Shown: positions 1 through 30,046, counted from the stretch's first letter. The stretch is 64,000 nucleotides of DNA from Metridium senile (GCA_949775045.1 OX459110.1:13870452-13934451); one strand, 5' to 3'. Notes: generated by a model from the sequence alone, not told the origin. Numbers and translations: made by a program.

Positions 1-87
1 TTATGTCGAGAAAATGATGCTATTAATGATATATTGATTAAGTTCTTGGTACTGCTTTGAATCGGTGCTGCATGATCAGTGCTATTA

Positions 88-302
88 CAGTGCGAATCGA
101 AAAACCGTGGGCAACCAGAAATATTTTAGAAATCGTTTATTGTTCGTTGAACAACTCACAAACAACTCTAACTACAAAAGGTTTATCAAATTACACATCA
201 GTCAAATTTCTTGCGGTGATATAGTTGTTTCTGAGTTGTTCAACGAATAATAAACGATTTCTAAAATATTTCTAGGTGCCCACGGTTTTTTGATTCGCAC
301 TG
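88..302. repeat. Palindromic MITE, family A, copy 1
   Basis: About 80 bp at the left end (starting CAGTGCGAATC) is repeated as its reverse complement at the right end (ending GATTCGCACTG), with a short unpaired middle. A second copy lies at 32706-32923. No transposase is present, so this is a non-autonomous element. The flanks of this copy do not show the TTAA duplication seen around copy 2. Confidence 0.85.
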
Positions 303-312
303 GAAACGATGA

Positions 313-545
313 TTATATAGTAATGATGATCAATGATAATGATGATGATAATAATAATAATAATGATGACATGATAGTGGTGATGATAGTAATGATATAA
401 TGATCCATGATAGTAATAATGATAGTGATGATTATGATAATAGAAGTGATGATTGATGAATGCATTGTAGTAATGGTAATTATATTGATTACGATGGTAT
501 TGATGATGATAGTAATGCTGATAATAGTAAACATCTTAATGGTGA
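313..545. repeat. GAT/AAT-rich simple sequence
   Basis: Imperfect runs of GATGAT and AATAAT with no conserved coding character; open frames across it are simple-sequence artefacts. The following stretch to about 1000 holds no gene that I can support. Confidence 0.7.
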
Positions 546-999
546 TGCACGCTGAATCCACGTAACTGTATATCATACGCAAACACGAGACGAGGTGGTC
601 CATTATACAATACGTGCATCCAAACACCCACCAAAATGTGGGCGTATATACTTGTGTGTGTTTTTTTCTTTTAATGTATAGTTACAAGTGGATATCAACG
701 ATGATAACAGCCGCGAGCTAGATAAAGCCATTATAATAAGAGTCCAATCAATATAACTACAGTACACAAACATTTACCTAACCTAATCGTCTGTTTGATA
801 TCTTGATCCGGTATACAATCAATGGCACACGCTTTGTTAAAGTGTTACAGCGATAAGTAAACTTTAGTTTAGTAAAAGGCGAACTTCATTTTCAATTCAC
901 TGATAAAAGAAAAGGTTTCCAGTCTTAAAACGTGGAAATTTGCGCAATAATTGTCAATGAGTTATGATTATTTTCAATTGTATTTTTCTCCGACAAACA

Positions 1000-1112
1000 A
1001 AGGGCTAAACCTCGAAACGTCATTAAAGTTAACTGGACATTTTTACGGTGTTACAAATTTCATTATATTACCTATCGTCAGCCTATTCTAGTTTACTCGC
1101 TAGTTTCCATTA
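1000..1112 (+). repeat. Dispersed copy of the 'ACGGTGTTACAAATTTC' repeat family
   Basis: Contains AAAGGGCTAAACCTCGAAACG followed by ACGGTGTTACAAATTTC and CTAGTTTACTCGCTAGTTTCC, the same blocks seen at 10728-10870, 19871-20528, 29880-29985, 31786-31950 and 63160-63300. An internal deletion removes the 'TTTATATCAAACACC' block. Probably a retroelement terminal fragment. Confidence 0.75.
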
Positions 1113-1760
1113 TATTATTAAATATAGTGTCTCGAGTGGGATCGATATTGTTAATTAATAGGAGGCTTTAACGAGCTTTGAACTCAAATATTGTTCGAAT
1201 TTTATAGATTATAATTTTGAATATCGAAGTTACATAGATTTTTTTGGAATCAAAATATGTTTATGATCAATGTGTCAGACGCAATGTCAAAGCCTTCAGA
1301 CATATGACACCATAGCCAGCAAAACCTGGAAATAACGAATGAAAACAGAAATGCCAACCTAGTGTCATTTCAAAAAGCAGATACCACGTAGAATAGAAGA
1401 GAACGGAAGAGAACATGTAGAATTAAGGAAACAAAAGAGATAAGTTGTACTTTTCAAAACGAGTCTAGGAGGAGTTCAAGAAAGCTTAACTGAAAGTTTC
1501 TAATCTTCACGATGATTTCAAATCAAGATATCTTTACTAACTGGCTAAAGGGCTTTACAATTAGCTGTGTAAATTCAAGATCTTTTCGACGCTTCTGTCA
1601 GCCATCATGTGTCTCAACAATTCCGGCCATTACCCACATCTAGTGATAACAATATGTCTTTGTTTACTTGTGTTAACGTCTCAAATAAACATTGGTGTTG
1701 ACATTTTCCTTCAGTTCCGCTTTGCGCTCCTTTGAGTTATTATCAGTAATTGTGGTGCAT

Positions 1761-1766
1761 TTATAA
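1761..1766 (+). promoter_or_regulatory. Putative TATA box of the serine protease gene
   Basis: TTATAA lies 36 nt upstream of the protease start codon at 1802, a spacing that would place initiation near 1790 with a very short 5' leader. Inference from spacing only. Confidence 0.4.
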
Positions 1767-1801
1767 CCATCCCTCACTGTAGAACACTGAATCAACGAAC
1801 A

Positions 1802-4488
1802 ATGGCTGAACAACAGCTCTTCTTTGCTGTTGTCTGGCTGTTTTCCCTCCTTTTACAAGTTGAAGGTAAGAAAAACATATTAGTGGTTACCTGGTGGAGG
1901 GGGACATGGGGGGTCCTCATCAACACCGCAACAAATTTCAACAACAACGCATCACAATATCCCTCACCAAACAATACGAACACAACAGCTATAAAATTCA
2001 CCGCACACCGCAGCTTTGGAAAAGAAAAGACCACATACCGTAGTCATTTACATAACCGCACTTTGATAATTTTTTCACGCAACACCGCAAAATATTCATC
2101 AACACCGCAATCCCCCATGTCCATGTAGGTCTTCGTCGGTTTTCGGAAATATTGAGATCGATAGATAGCTACAATCATTGACAAAACTGTTGGCACGATT
2201 GTGGATTTTGTTATGTTCCTATATCTGTAATACCCCCCCCCCCCTCCCCCTGTCAATGTTGCTGGAGGGGTATATGAACATTGTCAATCGCGGGAAACAT
2301 CTCCAACTCTTGTACTCTTTCATGAACAACAGCAACATTGTATTGGGGGGCCGGGGGGGGGGGTAGACAAACTTATCCTCATAAATGAAAAAAATGATAG
2401 ACCCACAAAAAAGTGTCCGAAATGTGATCGTGCCAACACATTTTGGCAATGATTGTAGATACCACTTTTAAAGAGGCCCTTTCAGAAGTATTAGTAGCGC
2501 AAACGCGCAGTACGTTACTTAAACATTCTTCTTCAGTTTAACAAAACTAATTTTTCAAAAACATGCTATTTTTGCGATTAAATAGAGTAGCGTTATTAAA
2601 TATTATTGAACGTTTAAGAAGAAACTTGACAGATAAGTAATGAAAAGTCTTAGAAAGTAAATTAAACTGCAAAGAAAACGATTGAAATGGTCAATGTAAA
2701 TAGCGCACCATTTCAATGTAATCACTAACTAGCGAAGTGGTTCATTACTAGGGCAGTGGGTATGGCCGAGCTGGACTAACCACCAAGAAACTGACGAGCA
2801 ATGTGGAGCTAAGTCTATCAGTAAACGTATCGTAGGAGGAAGTGAGGCATCAGCCAATGAATGGCCTTGGCAAATACAGATCAAACACCCTCCTTTCTAC
2901 TACCAAGGAAAATGGGTACCAGGACGAACGCATATATGTGGTGGAGCACTTATTAAGAAAGACTGGGTAATCACGGCTGCGCACTGTGTTAAACCAGACG
3001 GGAAGTGGGCATGGTGGAGCAAGACCAATAAATTGATAGTGGTGTAAGTATTTCATTGGATGGGCTTCCTGTGTTTGGCAATTAATTTGCACTTTTTAGA
3101 TAATTGTTTTGATATTAGAGTGGTTCTCATTACCCCGTGAAACAAAGTGTAATAGGGAAAGAGTAATAAAGTGTATTAATGTGTAATAGTACTATTGAAC
3201 AAATGATTATAAAACACAAAGTTAAAGTTAAAGTGTAATAAAGTGTAATAAAGCATATTAAGCTAAAGTGTGTTTCACGGGTTAATGAAAACCACAAAAA
3301 TATAAAATTAACCCAAAATATAAATAATAAGGTTATTTAATTTAAGTCGAATTAAAAGAATGTTCCTTTGTAATATAATTGAATCGAGATTATCCAAATA
3401 CTGTTCAATTGTCGATTTAAAAATATCTATCCATTTTATACAAATCATTTTTTTTACAATTTATTACTCGATAGGCATAGTAAGTTATTTCCTATAAACG
3501 TCAGTAAAGAGCGCTTTTATTTATACACCTAATCCAAAAAACGTTGTCGGGTCCGCCGCACAGTCCTCGCGCCAAGACCGTGAAGGAAAACACAGTGAAT
3601 ATTTTGATGTGAGTGATAAAACAAGAAAATAAAAGTAGACACAACACTATTTCGTTGAAAAAAGTACCACACTAGAGTGTGAACATGCAAATAAATTAAT
3701 TACTGGTTAGATGTAACCAATATCTTTCACAGTCTTGGCGTGAGGACTGTGCGGCGGACCAGACAACGTTTTTTGGATTAGGTGTATATTTATTAAGCTT
3801 CACCACAAAATATAAATAAAATAATATCGCATGAAAGAAAGAGAAAAGTTAACATTTTCAATCTCTCTTGTTTTCTATCATACACAGACTTGGCGAACAC
3901 GAGCGTGACGTAGATAACGGTCACGAACAGAAGATCCGTGTGAAACGTATCTTGACGCATTCTGAGTGGGACCATACAGCCAATCATAACGACATCGCCT
4001 TACTACAACTTGAACACCCTGCACAAATGAACAGCAAGATAAGCACTGTCTGTATCCCAGGCCCTCGCGTTCCTATCTATGACGGCAAGGAATGCTGGGT
4101 AGCAGGCTGGGGACTCAAACAGTACGGAAGCACACCTGTGAGCGTTTTACAAGAATTGCGCGTTTCTATGACAACACAGGAAAAATGCATTGCCGCGTTT
4201 GCCAAATATGGTATTTATAATCTCAATAATGTCATTCACCACCCATCTGTATTATGTGCCGGCAGGCTCGAAATTGGTAAGGGGACATGTCATGGTGATT
4301 CAGGAGGGCCCATGGTGTGTAAGTCCCAGGGTGTTTGGTACATAGAAGGTGTAGTCAGTTGGGGTCTTAAGGGATGTTCTGACAAGGAAGTATTTGATGG
4401 TTATGCTAGTGTAAGATACTTCCGTAACTGGATTCATGGTGTTGTCAATCATTTCCGTACTAGGGACCAATTTGGATACTATAAATGA
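1802..4488 (+). CDS. Secreted chymotrypsin-fold serine protease (3 exons)
   Basis: Exons 1802-1865, 2752-3043 and 3888-4488 join in frame to 318 aa. Exon 1 encodes a hydrophobic signal peptide. Exon 2 carries a pro-segment with a single Cys, the activation site KR|IVGG (Ile48) and the catalytic His99 in TAAHC. Exon 3 carries Asp154 in NDIALL and Ser257 in GDSGGP. The cysteines expected for the 1-122, 42-58, 136-201, 168-182 and 191-220 disulfides are all visible, so the propeptide probably stays attached after activation as in chymotrypsinogen. The S1 pocket is unusual: the residue at trypsin position 189 is Gly251 and the one aligned with position 226 is Asp289, so it is not a classical trypsin. 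Intron 1 and intron 2 hold MITEs. Likely a digestive or secreted protease; I do not assign an orthologue. Confidence 0.93.
2169..2458. repeat. MITE, family B, copy 1 (protease intron 1)
   Basis: Terminal inverted repeats CTACAATCATTG... and ...CAATGATTGTAG enclose a second nested inverted repeat whose arms include a C-tract (near 2228) and a G-tract (near 2345). A second copy with the same terminal repeats and inner C/G tracts is at 36441-36710. Confidence 0.82.
3121..3294. repeat. Short MITE in protease intron 2
   Basis: Ends TGGTTCTCATTACCCCGTGA and its imperfect complement TCACGGGTTAATGAAAACCA; the interior is composed of short AAGTGTAATA repeats. About 174 bp, no coding capacity. Confidence 0.75.
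3532..3788. repeat. MITE with ~62-bp terminal inverted repeats, protease intron 2
   Basis: Left end TATACACCTAATCCAAAAAA and right end its complement, with the pairing continuing through the GC-rich block GTCCGCCGCACAGTCCTC. It ends about 100 nt before the acceptor of exon 3 at 3888. No second copy seen in the window. Confidence 0.85.
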
Positions 4489-4512
4489 GCCCCCTCTGAT
4501 AATGAGCCATGA

Positions 4513-4518
4513 AATAAA
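4513..4518 (+). terminator. Polyadenylation signal of the serine protease gene
   Basis: AATAAA 25 nt after the stop codon, followed by further overlapping AATAAA copies to about 4533, so the 3' UTR is probably very short. Confidence 0.6.
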
Positions 4519-4769
4519 CAGAAATAAATAAATAATCAATCAAATTTAAATTAATGTTTCTTCGTCCTTTGTTGTTAGGATTAACAGAGGTTTAATCTGT
4601 GTATTGTATATAGTTAGTATGAGCGCTTTAATTGTATTCTATCCCATGTAAAATGAATTAAAATAATAAAAATGTAGGCAAATAAACAATTTAATGCAAT
4701 GTTATTCAATTTCACAAGAAACCATGTTTATCATCTTTCATTTAAAAAACTACAGCTTCTTTTTTGCAT

Positions 4770-4965
4770 GTCAGGGGCAGACTTAGGGTGTGTGACCGTG
4801 TCCCTAGTGGCATCAGACACCCCCATAGTGCCGCAATTACCCCTATTATTATTATAAGTTTAAAAGACATTAAGGGACTGGACACCCCTTAGCTTAACAC
4901 CACAAGAGCCCTTCATTTGCAACTGGGATACCCCCTGACAAATTTCTAGAACAGCCCTTGTATGT
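4770..4965. repeat. Repeat with AGGGGCAGA end, copy 1
   Basis: The block from CTTCATTTGCAACTGGGATA through CCCCCTGACAAATT recurs in reverse complement at 57478-57640, together with the GGGGCAGA terminus. Non-coding, about 200 bp. Confidence 0.7.
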
Positions 4966-5105
4966 ATCATCATTTCCCCAAGAAATACAACACAGAAAAC
5001 TTTGATACTTTAGACAGTTATCAAAACTAATATTTATAAAATACTGCAGCACTTCTAAGCAAGGTTCTATAAATAAAATAGAGACACTTCTAGTTATTTA
5101 TAAAG

Positions 5106-5334
5106 CTAGAACGAAAACACTAGAACCATGAAACAAAATCAAATTATTAGTGTGTAATAGTTCTTATTTAGCGACTATTATTTACTATAAAAGACAAGTA
5201 AAGTTGTAATATTGTTTTCCTTTTGTATTTGATGTTTCTGGTTGAGTAATACTGACTAAATAGTCACTAAATAAAAACTATTAGTTAGTAACAATTTTGA
5301 TTTTATTTCATGGTTCTAGTGTTTTTGCTCTATT
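5106..5334. repeat. MITE, family G, copy 1
   Basis: Left ACACTAGAACCATGAAAC and right GTTCTAGTGTTTTTGCTCT are reverse complements, about 30 bp each. A second copy at 51984-52729 is interrupted by other elements. Confidence 0.82.
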
Positions 5335-5636
5335 CCAACCAAAACTACTTGAATGTATAAATACATATTCACAAAGATCATTATTTCTATCTGTTTTTAG
5401 AGTGAAGGCACCAAAACCTGTTAATATCAATATTTTTACCCTAACTAAAAATGCTGATTTGGTAAATTAGTCTTTTTGACTACAGCTAAGCCCCGGACAG
5501 TGCTGGGACCAAAGGAAATGTACAGTTCATTAAGCAGGGATTCTAGTTTTTCTATTCAGCTTTTATTTGTAACTTTGGGACCAAACATTTTGTGTCAAGT
5601 TCAGAGAAAATGTTGTGGGATTGTCCACTATATTAC

Positions 5637-6064
5637 AATAGGCCTTTTGTAACAACAGGTCATGTGACCCTACCCCTTTTAAATCAAACAGCTGTGTCAA
5701 AATGAACATCAGAAATGGAAAGAGCACCTCAACATTAGTAAGAAGGCAAAATATCAGCTCATAAAATGTAACATGTGGGAAATGGCATTAAATTAAAAAT
5801 TCAATAATTTATTATGATTTGTATGGAAAACCTGCTCTGGATTTTGCAAGCTTTGCCATCCAGTGGACATTTTCCATACAAATCCTTATAAACTATTGAA
5901 TTTTATATTTAATGCTATTTCTCCTATGCTCAACATTATGAGCTAAAACTTTTGCTTCTTACTAATATGGAGGTGCTCTTTTTATTTCTGATGTTCATTT
6001 TGACACAGCTGTTCGATTTAAAAGGGGTAGGGTCACGTGACCTGTTGTTGTAAAAGGCCTATTT
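5637..6064. repeat. Large palindromic element, family C, full copy
   Basis: Two arms of roughly 190-200 bp in inverted orientation: AATAGGCCTTTTGTAACAAC at the left is matched by GTTGTAAAAGGCCTATTT at the right, and pairing continues through AAAAGGGGTAGGGTCA and TCCATACAAATC. A single arm occurs at 63392-63586. The element starts about 100 nt downstream of the Kelch stop codon and may supply its 3' end (AATAAA on the minus strand at 5981-5986). Confidence 0.88.
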
Positions 6065-6171
6065 GACAATAAATTAAATTAAGGTTTTGTTCTCCCACTA
6101 TATTACACTTTTTTTCCTCAGACATTCTCTAATAATTTTTTTCAATTACTATTTCTAATTATCATCATCTT

Positions 6172-7926
6172 TCAGTCCTTGTTTTCTACCTCAGACAGTC
6201 CTCGTAGCAAGTGTTTTCGTGCTAGTATCTTAGCACATCTAAAGTATCTCTCACTCCATGGCATCTTTAGATCACTTTGCCATGTATCTGCCTTAGCATC
6301 GTAATACTCAACAACATGTTTATCCATGGCACCAACATTAGTACCACCTACCCCACCAAACACATAAAACCCCTGCCCTACTACTGCTGCACCTGCAAAG
6401 TACCTAGGAACACGCATGGTTGCAATATCTTGCCATTCATCATACGCAATGAAGTACATCTCGCAGCTGTTGTGCGCCATGCGTAGATCATGTTCACCTC
6501 CTATAACGTAGATACAGTTGTTGAGGACAACGCCAGTAGCACCTGCTCGTGAGTGGATCATTGAACTTACAGTAATCCAGCAGTCGAAATCAGGGTGATA
6601 CTTCTCGACAGAGTTCATATATGTACCAATATCACTCTGTAAACCCCCAATGGCATAGATGTACGGTGCCTTAGCAACCACACATGTTATCTCCCTAGCA
6701 ACACTAAGACATGTGCCATATGACCATGCGTCTGTCTCTGGGTTATAGATTTGTAGCCGTGCACGGTTATTCCTGACACCCCCTATGACATACAGCTTTC
6801 CATTAAGCTCGGCTACAGCAGGGAAGATCGTCAGTCGAAGCAAAGGTGCTATATCTTCCCAAGTATTCTTAACAAAATGGTAACGCTGACATGACGATGT
6901 TACCGTCCCGTCCACTTCACCACCAATACAATACAGTGAACTGCCACAGTTAGTGAAGCCGTGCCAGTTTCGCTTGTATGACATCGGCTTGAGCTCATAC
7001 CAACTGTTGGTGTCTGGTACATAGCAACGTGTTAGGGGGCAGTGGTCAGGGAACTGCGGCGACATCCCTCCACATGTAACAATAACCTCTAGAGGTGGCT
7101 GCAAACATTTCCTTGGATCATTCCATTCATCACCAACATTATTATTACCGCGGGACTCTAGTAGCTGATCTATCAATTCCATACACTTGGGGCTATCACT
7201 AATCAGGTGATTGCCAGGCAATCCATTCAGTTCCTCTGTTGTGAATGACACAATCCTGATCTGTGGGAAGATACGATCGAAATGTTTCTCTCGTTCAGCT
7301 CTTGAGTAACCAACCCACGAGATAACCGCATCCAAGGCCTCTTTCTCGTGGTGTAATACTAAATCATCGTTAGACAGCAGTTCTATAAGATGAGCCAGCG
7401 GCAGCTCTAAGAAATCATTCGTCTTACATACAAGAGAGAAGTGTTTTTCAATGTACATCTTGGCTGTTTTATAGAGGTTATTCGAGTTGAACCTCTCTGC
7501 TAAAGCTTGTGTGATCAGGCAGTTTTCAACGTTGATTATAGACTCCATGTACTCCGATACAGCGTCTTTCAAGTCTGAAATTAGGAAGTAATCACTTGCT
7601 ACCAGTAAATCCTGGGCGGTTGCTGTGTAGATATTCAAATTACCAGTGTAAAAGTAACATAATATATCCTCCATCACTGTTCGGCCGATTTCAAGTTCTT
7701 CTAAATCAACATTGACGTTTTCCTGTACTTTCTCAGTCATATCGCTGGTAAATAGCTTATAAAAGTACGGACTGTTGGCCGATAGAATACTTCTATGGGC
7801 TGGATAATGACTATCTTGAATGTTTAAAGTCACATCACATAAAATGGCTTCTTTTCTGTATTCGTTCAATGTGCTTAGTATCTTGGTACAGTGTTCGCGA
7901 GACATTGAATTTCTCGGTTTCAACAT
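6172..7926 (-). CDS. BTB-BACK-Kelch protein (KLHL family), single exon
   Basis: 584 aa in one uninterrupted exon. BTB domain about residues 20-130 (HRSILSANSPYF core), BACK about 135-240, then six Kelch repeats from about 285 to 570, recognisable by the doubled glycines followed by a hydrophobic-rich strand and a Tyr/Trp pair (for example YVIGGVRNNRA, YAIGGLQSD, YVIGGEHDL, YVFGGVGG). Proteins of this architecture are usually substrate adaptors for cullin-3 ubiquitin ligases: BTB and BACK bind CUL3, the Kelch propeller binds the substrate. The length is typical. The start at 7926 precedes a second in-frame Met at residue 8; either could be used. I cannot name the orthologue within the large KLHL family. 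The absence of introns contrasts with the neighbouring ARID2 gene and could reflect an old retrocopy. Confidence 0.93.
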   Translation of the reverse strand: MLKPRNSMSREHCTKILSTLNEYRKEAILCDVTLNIQDSHYPAHRSILSANSPYFYKLFTSDMTEKVQENVNVDLEELEIGRTVMEDILCYFYTGNLNIYTATAQDLLVASDYFLISDLKDAVSEYMESIINVENCLITQALAERFNSNNLYKTAKMYIEKHFSLVCKTNDFLELPLAHLIELLSNDDLVLHHEKEALDAVISWVGYSRAEREKHFDRIFPQIRIVSFTTEELNGLPGNHLISDSPKCMELIDQLLESRGNNNVGDEWNDPRKCLQPPLEVIVTCGGMSPQFPDHCPLTRCYVPDTNSWYELKPMSYKRNWHGFTNCGSSLYCIGGEVDGTVTSSCQRYHFVKNTWEDIAPLLRLTIFPAVAELNGKLYVIGGVRNNRARLQIYNPETDAWSYGTCLSVAREITCVVAKAPYIYAIGGLQSDIGTYMNSVEKYHPDFDCWITVSSMIHSRAGATGVVLNNCIYVIGGEHDLRMAHNSCEMYFIAYDEWQDIATMRVPRYFAGAAVVGQGFYVFGGVGGTNVGAMDKHVVEYYDAKADTWQSDLKMPWSERYFRCAKILARKHLLRGLSEVENKD

Positions 7927-8695
7927 GTTTTAACGATTCTAGATAGTGAGATCTTAATACTTGGAGGGCTAAACCGAGCAAAAAAAAAAAAGCTTCACGG
8001 TGAATGAATGAACGATTAAAATACTGGCCCCATATTCAAAGATGAGTTATTTGTCAGTAATGACCTGATGACGTCACTGTGGTTATTGCGTGACATCTAC
8101 CAGAATGAATAAATATCGTCTTCGTGACGTTTACTGCTAGTCACCATTTCCCTCAAACCACGGCCACCTGCCAGTATTGGCCACAAAAATTTAATTCAAT
8201 TTTTGTTTCGTTTATATTTAAGTAACAGTTTTTCTGTTTTACCAATGAAAAATGTTTGATACGATATATATTTTTGCATCAGAAGCGACCTATCTATCTC
8301 GATCAGATACATTCTCGACTGGGTACCGGAATATAGGCCAGCTAAATCGATCGACACGCGTCAAAGCTATACGTCATTGACGAAGAACGACGTCATTATT
8401 GACAGCCTGCCAGTCGATATTTCTAAGAACACACAGCGACATTTTCGACTTCATTGCTATTTCCAGCCTCTTCACTTAGCAGCATTCACGTCAGTTAAAA
8501 TTAGAAACTTTCTAATTGTAACTGGACTGAATACATTCGACGCAGTCCACACTAGTTTAACCGCTTTGTACTTTAATATTGTACATTTTTACTTCAATTG
8601 TTTCCTTAAAAACATCAACGCAACTCATGCACATTATTTATTATTGGTCAGTTTCTCAAATAGTTCTTTTATTTTCCGAAATATCGACCAAGGCT
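7927..8695. other. Intergenic stretch upstream of the Kelch gene
   Basis: Presumed promoter side of the minus-strand Kelch gene. Several TGACGTCA-like and TGACGT sequences occur between about 8060 and 8400 (CRE/ATF-type sites by motif only). No TATA box at a convincing spacing and no supported gene. Confidence 0.3.
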
Positions 8696-9030
8696 TCCCC
8701 ACGTACCCCTCCCAGGGGTTTTAGGTAACAAGGGAACAGATCCATTTATTTTCAGATCATTTTCAAATTATGTTAAGTGAACAAAAACATGATAACAGGG
8801 AACAAAAGGTTTATATTTTTTAAAACAGTTTAGGTAAACAGTTTTTTTTTACTTATGGGGAACAAGTGACCGGTGACATTCATTTTCAGGGAACAGGGAC
8901 CATTCTACAACAATATAAAATAATATTTTTTGGTGATGATGGGAAATTGTAAAACATTGAGGGGAACAGTTATCTTATTTATGGGAACAATTTTAAGGGA
9001 TCAAGGGGACATGTAACCCTCTGGTAGGGG
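8696..9030. repeat. Degenerate GGGAACA-rich repeat with inverted ends
   Basis: GGGAACA/GGAACA recurs about eight times between 8725 and 8995, with ends CCCCTCCCAGGGG and TGGTAGGGGCTCCC pairing imperfectly. A fragment of the CGAGTAAACTAGTATA repeat family follows at about 9070-9090. From there to 10071 I see no gene. Confidence 0.5.
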
Positions 9031-10071
9031 CTCCCTAGTCTTCAAACCATTAATATAAAGATAGCTGGAAACAAGCGAGTAAACTAGTATATAGAATAAT
9101 ATAAAGATAGTACAACTAGATATATTTGTTAAAGTTCATTACAAAAGATTGTTTAATAATTTGTTCCAAAGTTGACATAACAACAGAAAACTAAGCATGT
9201 GGGAGACAAACGCGCGGCGATTGGACTCCACTGGTAATATAAATAATCATATGAATCACGCATGCGCTTTGAGACCACCGAACAGTAGTATTGTAGCTGT
9301 ACAAAAAACATATGTACAATCGAAGTGAAATATATAAATAAACAGATATGGTATAGAAACTGCATGTATGTAGTAGGGACATTTATCCATGGGGTCTAGT
9401 ATATGCATTAAGATTACGTCCCAGTTTAGTTGTATACTAATATAAAATACTTTATAATAGAGTAATCTAAATAACTTTATCTTTAACGATGACGTGGAAA
9501 TTCACGTAATCTAGTGTTACGGAAACGTGCGCTTTGAGATGCGCATTCGAAGGGATTCAGACATATAAAGCAAATTAAAGAGCTATCGAACATTTACGCA
9601 AGCCTCTTCCGTATAAGTTACCATATTTGTTTCCTATCCGGTCGTAACAAGCGTTTTGGGTTTTTCTTGCGTATTTGAGAGGAATTCTCGGAGATAAACG
9701 GAGCAAAAAAACGTATTTTTCAAGCAATAACTAGTGCTCAAAATGTGGTTTATCCAGGAAAATAAATTAGCCAGCTTCTTACGGAAGGTTAAAGCACATA
9801 TGCGGCTTCATAACTTAATCTAATATATGTTAATAAAGCAATTCGGTTGCAAACACGTTACTGAAACAGGAAAGGGAAACGTAAAAACGGCAACACTTAT
9901 CACATCACGAAGGTTAATTCTAATTTAAAATCCTGCTATGGCTAGCGACGATAACGCAACGCATGAAAACGTATCCACCGCAAACACTTTGTTAATGAAA
10001 TCTTAAAACGTTCTTTATTTCATTTATGTGCGGAAACGCTAGCATAATGTTGCGTTTTCGTCGCAAAGGGA

Positions 10072-10077
10072 TTTATT
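10072..10077 (-). terminator. Polyadenylation signal of ARID2
   Basis: AATAAA on the minus strand, 38 nt beyond the stop codon at 10115-10117. Position fits a short 3' UTR. Confidence 0.5.
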
Positions 10078-10114
10078 CATAGCTTAATAAAATAAAAACT
10101 GCTGTGGGTAACTA

Positions 10115-28332
<18,218 letters not shown>

Positions 28333-29880
28333 TTTCCAGACAATTTTTGTTGTCCTCTTTGCAAATACAGTTCCAAACGCTTTCAAAAATGGTGGGAGTT
28401 TTGAATTTCTAGTCTTTCAAGCCTATCCACCAATCACGCAAACTACTATCTCCATAGAACAGTGTCAAAATAGCTTAATAACCTCAAAATACCACCTCTT
28501 GTCGACGTATATACACTTGGATAATCCTGATAATGTGTTCCTCTCGAGAAGTCCAACAACTGTAGTCGGTTTACGTTGGAAATTATCACAAAACTAGAGC
28601 CAGAAATGAAGACTAGCTGCAAGAGCGGCCATTGTTGATAAGTGCATTACATCAGGTCTTACATAAAACATGATAAATACCAGCAAAACTCCAAGAAAGG
28701 CAAGTCAATGCCCTCAGATAGTCCAATAAAACATACAAGTTTATGTACAAATAATATCCAGCTGGAAAAGCGAGGTTAAAATACGTAAAAAATCTCCAAT
28801 CTGAGCTCTACCACGAGTACGCCAATGGGAGATATCCAAAGAGTATTTTTACGGCCTTGTAACGTCGTTACTGCTTCGAGTTTGCTTGAAATAAGCCAGC
28901 AAGAGTTTTCCTTGATACCTTCTCAATAATATACAATAGTTTAGAGCTCACAATTCAGCTATTTTGCCTCCATAAGCTACCATTTTGAATAACACTATTT
29001 AGCTGCATTCATAAACGGAGGACAAAATTTCCCTTCAACACACGAGATCTAAACTGACTAAAGCGCTCAGCACTGAAAGTTGGGAGAATTGACTACGTGA
29101 TCATTTACCGCCATACGAAAACAACTTTCTATTTTTACGAGACCAAACTAAAAATTAGCAATATTACAAAGGATACTTTGAATATATATATAAAATAAGT
29201 TACTAATAGAAATAAGTTAGGATTTATTTATTATGATTAACTTAAACCGTCCTCTAATTATGCAGCTTTGCTCGATTGAATAATGTATTCTTGTTACAAT
29301 AACATGATTTACAATTTCGGTCTATAGGGGGGTCTTGCTATTGCTATCATGAAAAACGACGACATTGAAAATGAGAATCGTCAAATCTGCTCCACTTTTT
29401 ATTTCATTTTTCTTCTTTTAGAAAAAAAGAAACGAAAAATTCTTCAAAGTAATGAACTATAAACTTACTGTAGCAATTTTCAATCTGTTATTGACAATTC
29501 TGTTTTTGACAATTTTTCGAATTTTTCTTTACTCCATGAAAGAAATTCAAGATCCAATAAAATTTTGCACTGAAATAAATATTTTTCAAATATAAGTCTT
29601 ATTTTTTATCATTTTAGCCACAAAATATTGAAATATTTTTTTGTTTTGGACGTGCAGACGAAAAACATGATGGGTTTCCTGTGGTAATAAACCCGGAAGT
29701 GGTTGGTGGAAACTAAAAGCGGAAGTGAAATTACATTGGGATTCGTTGTTGTAAAATATGTTTTTGTCAAGTAAATATTTCTGAGACTTTTTTGGTATTA
29801 AAAATTTTTATTTTTTTTATTTTTTTCTCAAGTAGTTTACAATATGAGAACACTATTTTCATACAGGTTATTACTATAGG
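28333..29880. other. Upstream region of ARID2, no gene seen
   Basis: Presumed promoter and 5' UTR of the minus-strand ARID2 gene. Near 29690-29730 the plus strand has ACCCGGAAGTGG and AGCGGAAGTGA, which fit ETS/GABP sites, and a CCAAT-type GCCAATGGG lies near 28824. No experimental start site can be inferred. Confidence 0.3.
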
Positions 29881-29985
29881 TGTTAATCATTTATTACATT
29901 TGTAACACCGTAAAAAAATGTTGACTTAACTTCACTGACGTTTCGAGCTTTAGCTCTATACTTAATTTACTCGCTAGTTTCCTGG
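29880..29985 (-). repeat. Fragment of the 'ACGGTGTTACAAATTTC' family
   Basis: Minus strand: GAGCTAAAGCTCGAAACGTC, the T-rich spacer, then ACGGTGTTACAAATG; the TACTCGCTAGTTTCC end is present on the plus strand, so an inversion or recombination joined the two parts. Confidence 0.65.
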
Positions 29986-30040
29986 TTATTACCATACAAA
30001 TATACAAAGTGCATGGTTTTTAAAAGGTGACTATATATAG

Positions 30041-30046
30041 TTTATT
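30041..30046 (-). terminator. Candidate polyadenylation signal of prosaposin-like gene 1
   Basis: AATAAA on the minus strand 256 nt after the stop codon, the first exact hexamer found downstream. Confidence 0.3.

Noticed and set aside
1788..1801. 14-nt GAATCAACGAACAA shared by the leaders of the first and last genes (also near 62963)
   Set aside because: Positionally suggestive, but a 14-nt match between two places in 64 kb is expected by chance several times over.
8377..8724. 115-codon plus-strand frame upstream of the Kelch gene
   Set aside because: No recognisable domain, AT-biased composition and extension into a repeat; not supported as a gene.
29690..29730. Two ETS-type GGAAGTG sites as evidence of an unseen promoter
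   Set aside because: Short degenerate motifs; no exon or open frame nearby supports an extra gene.
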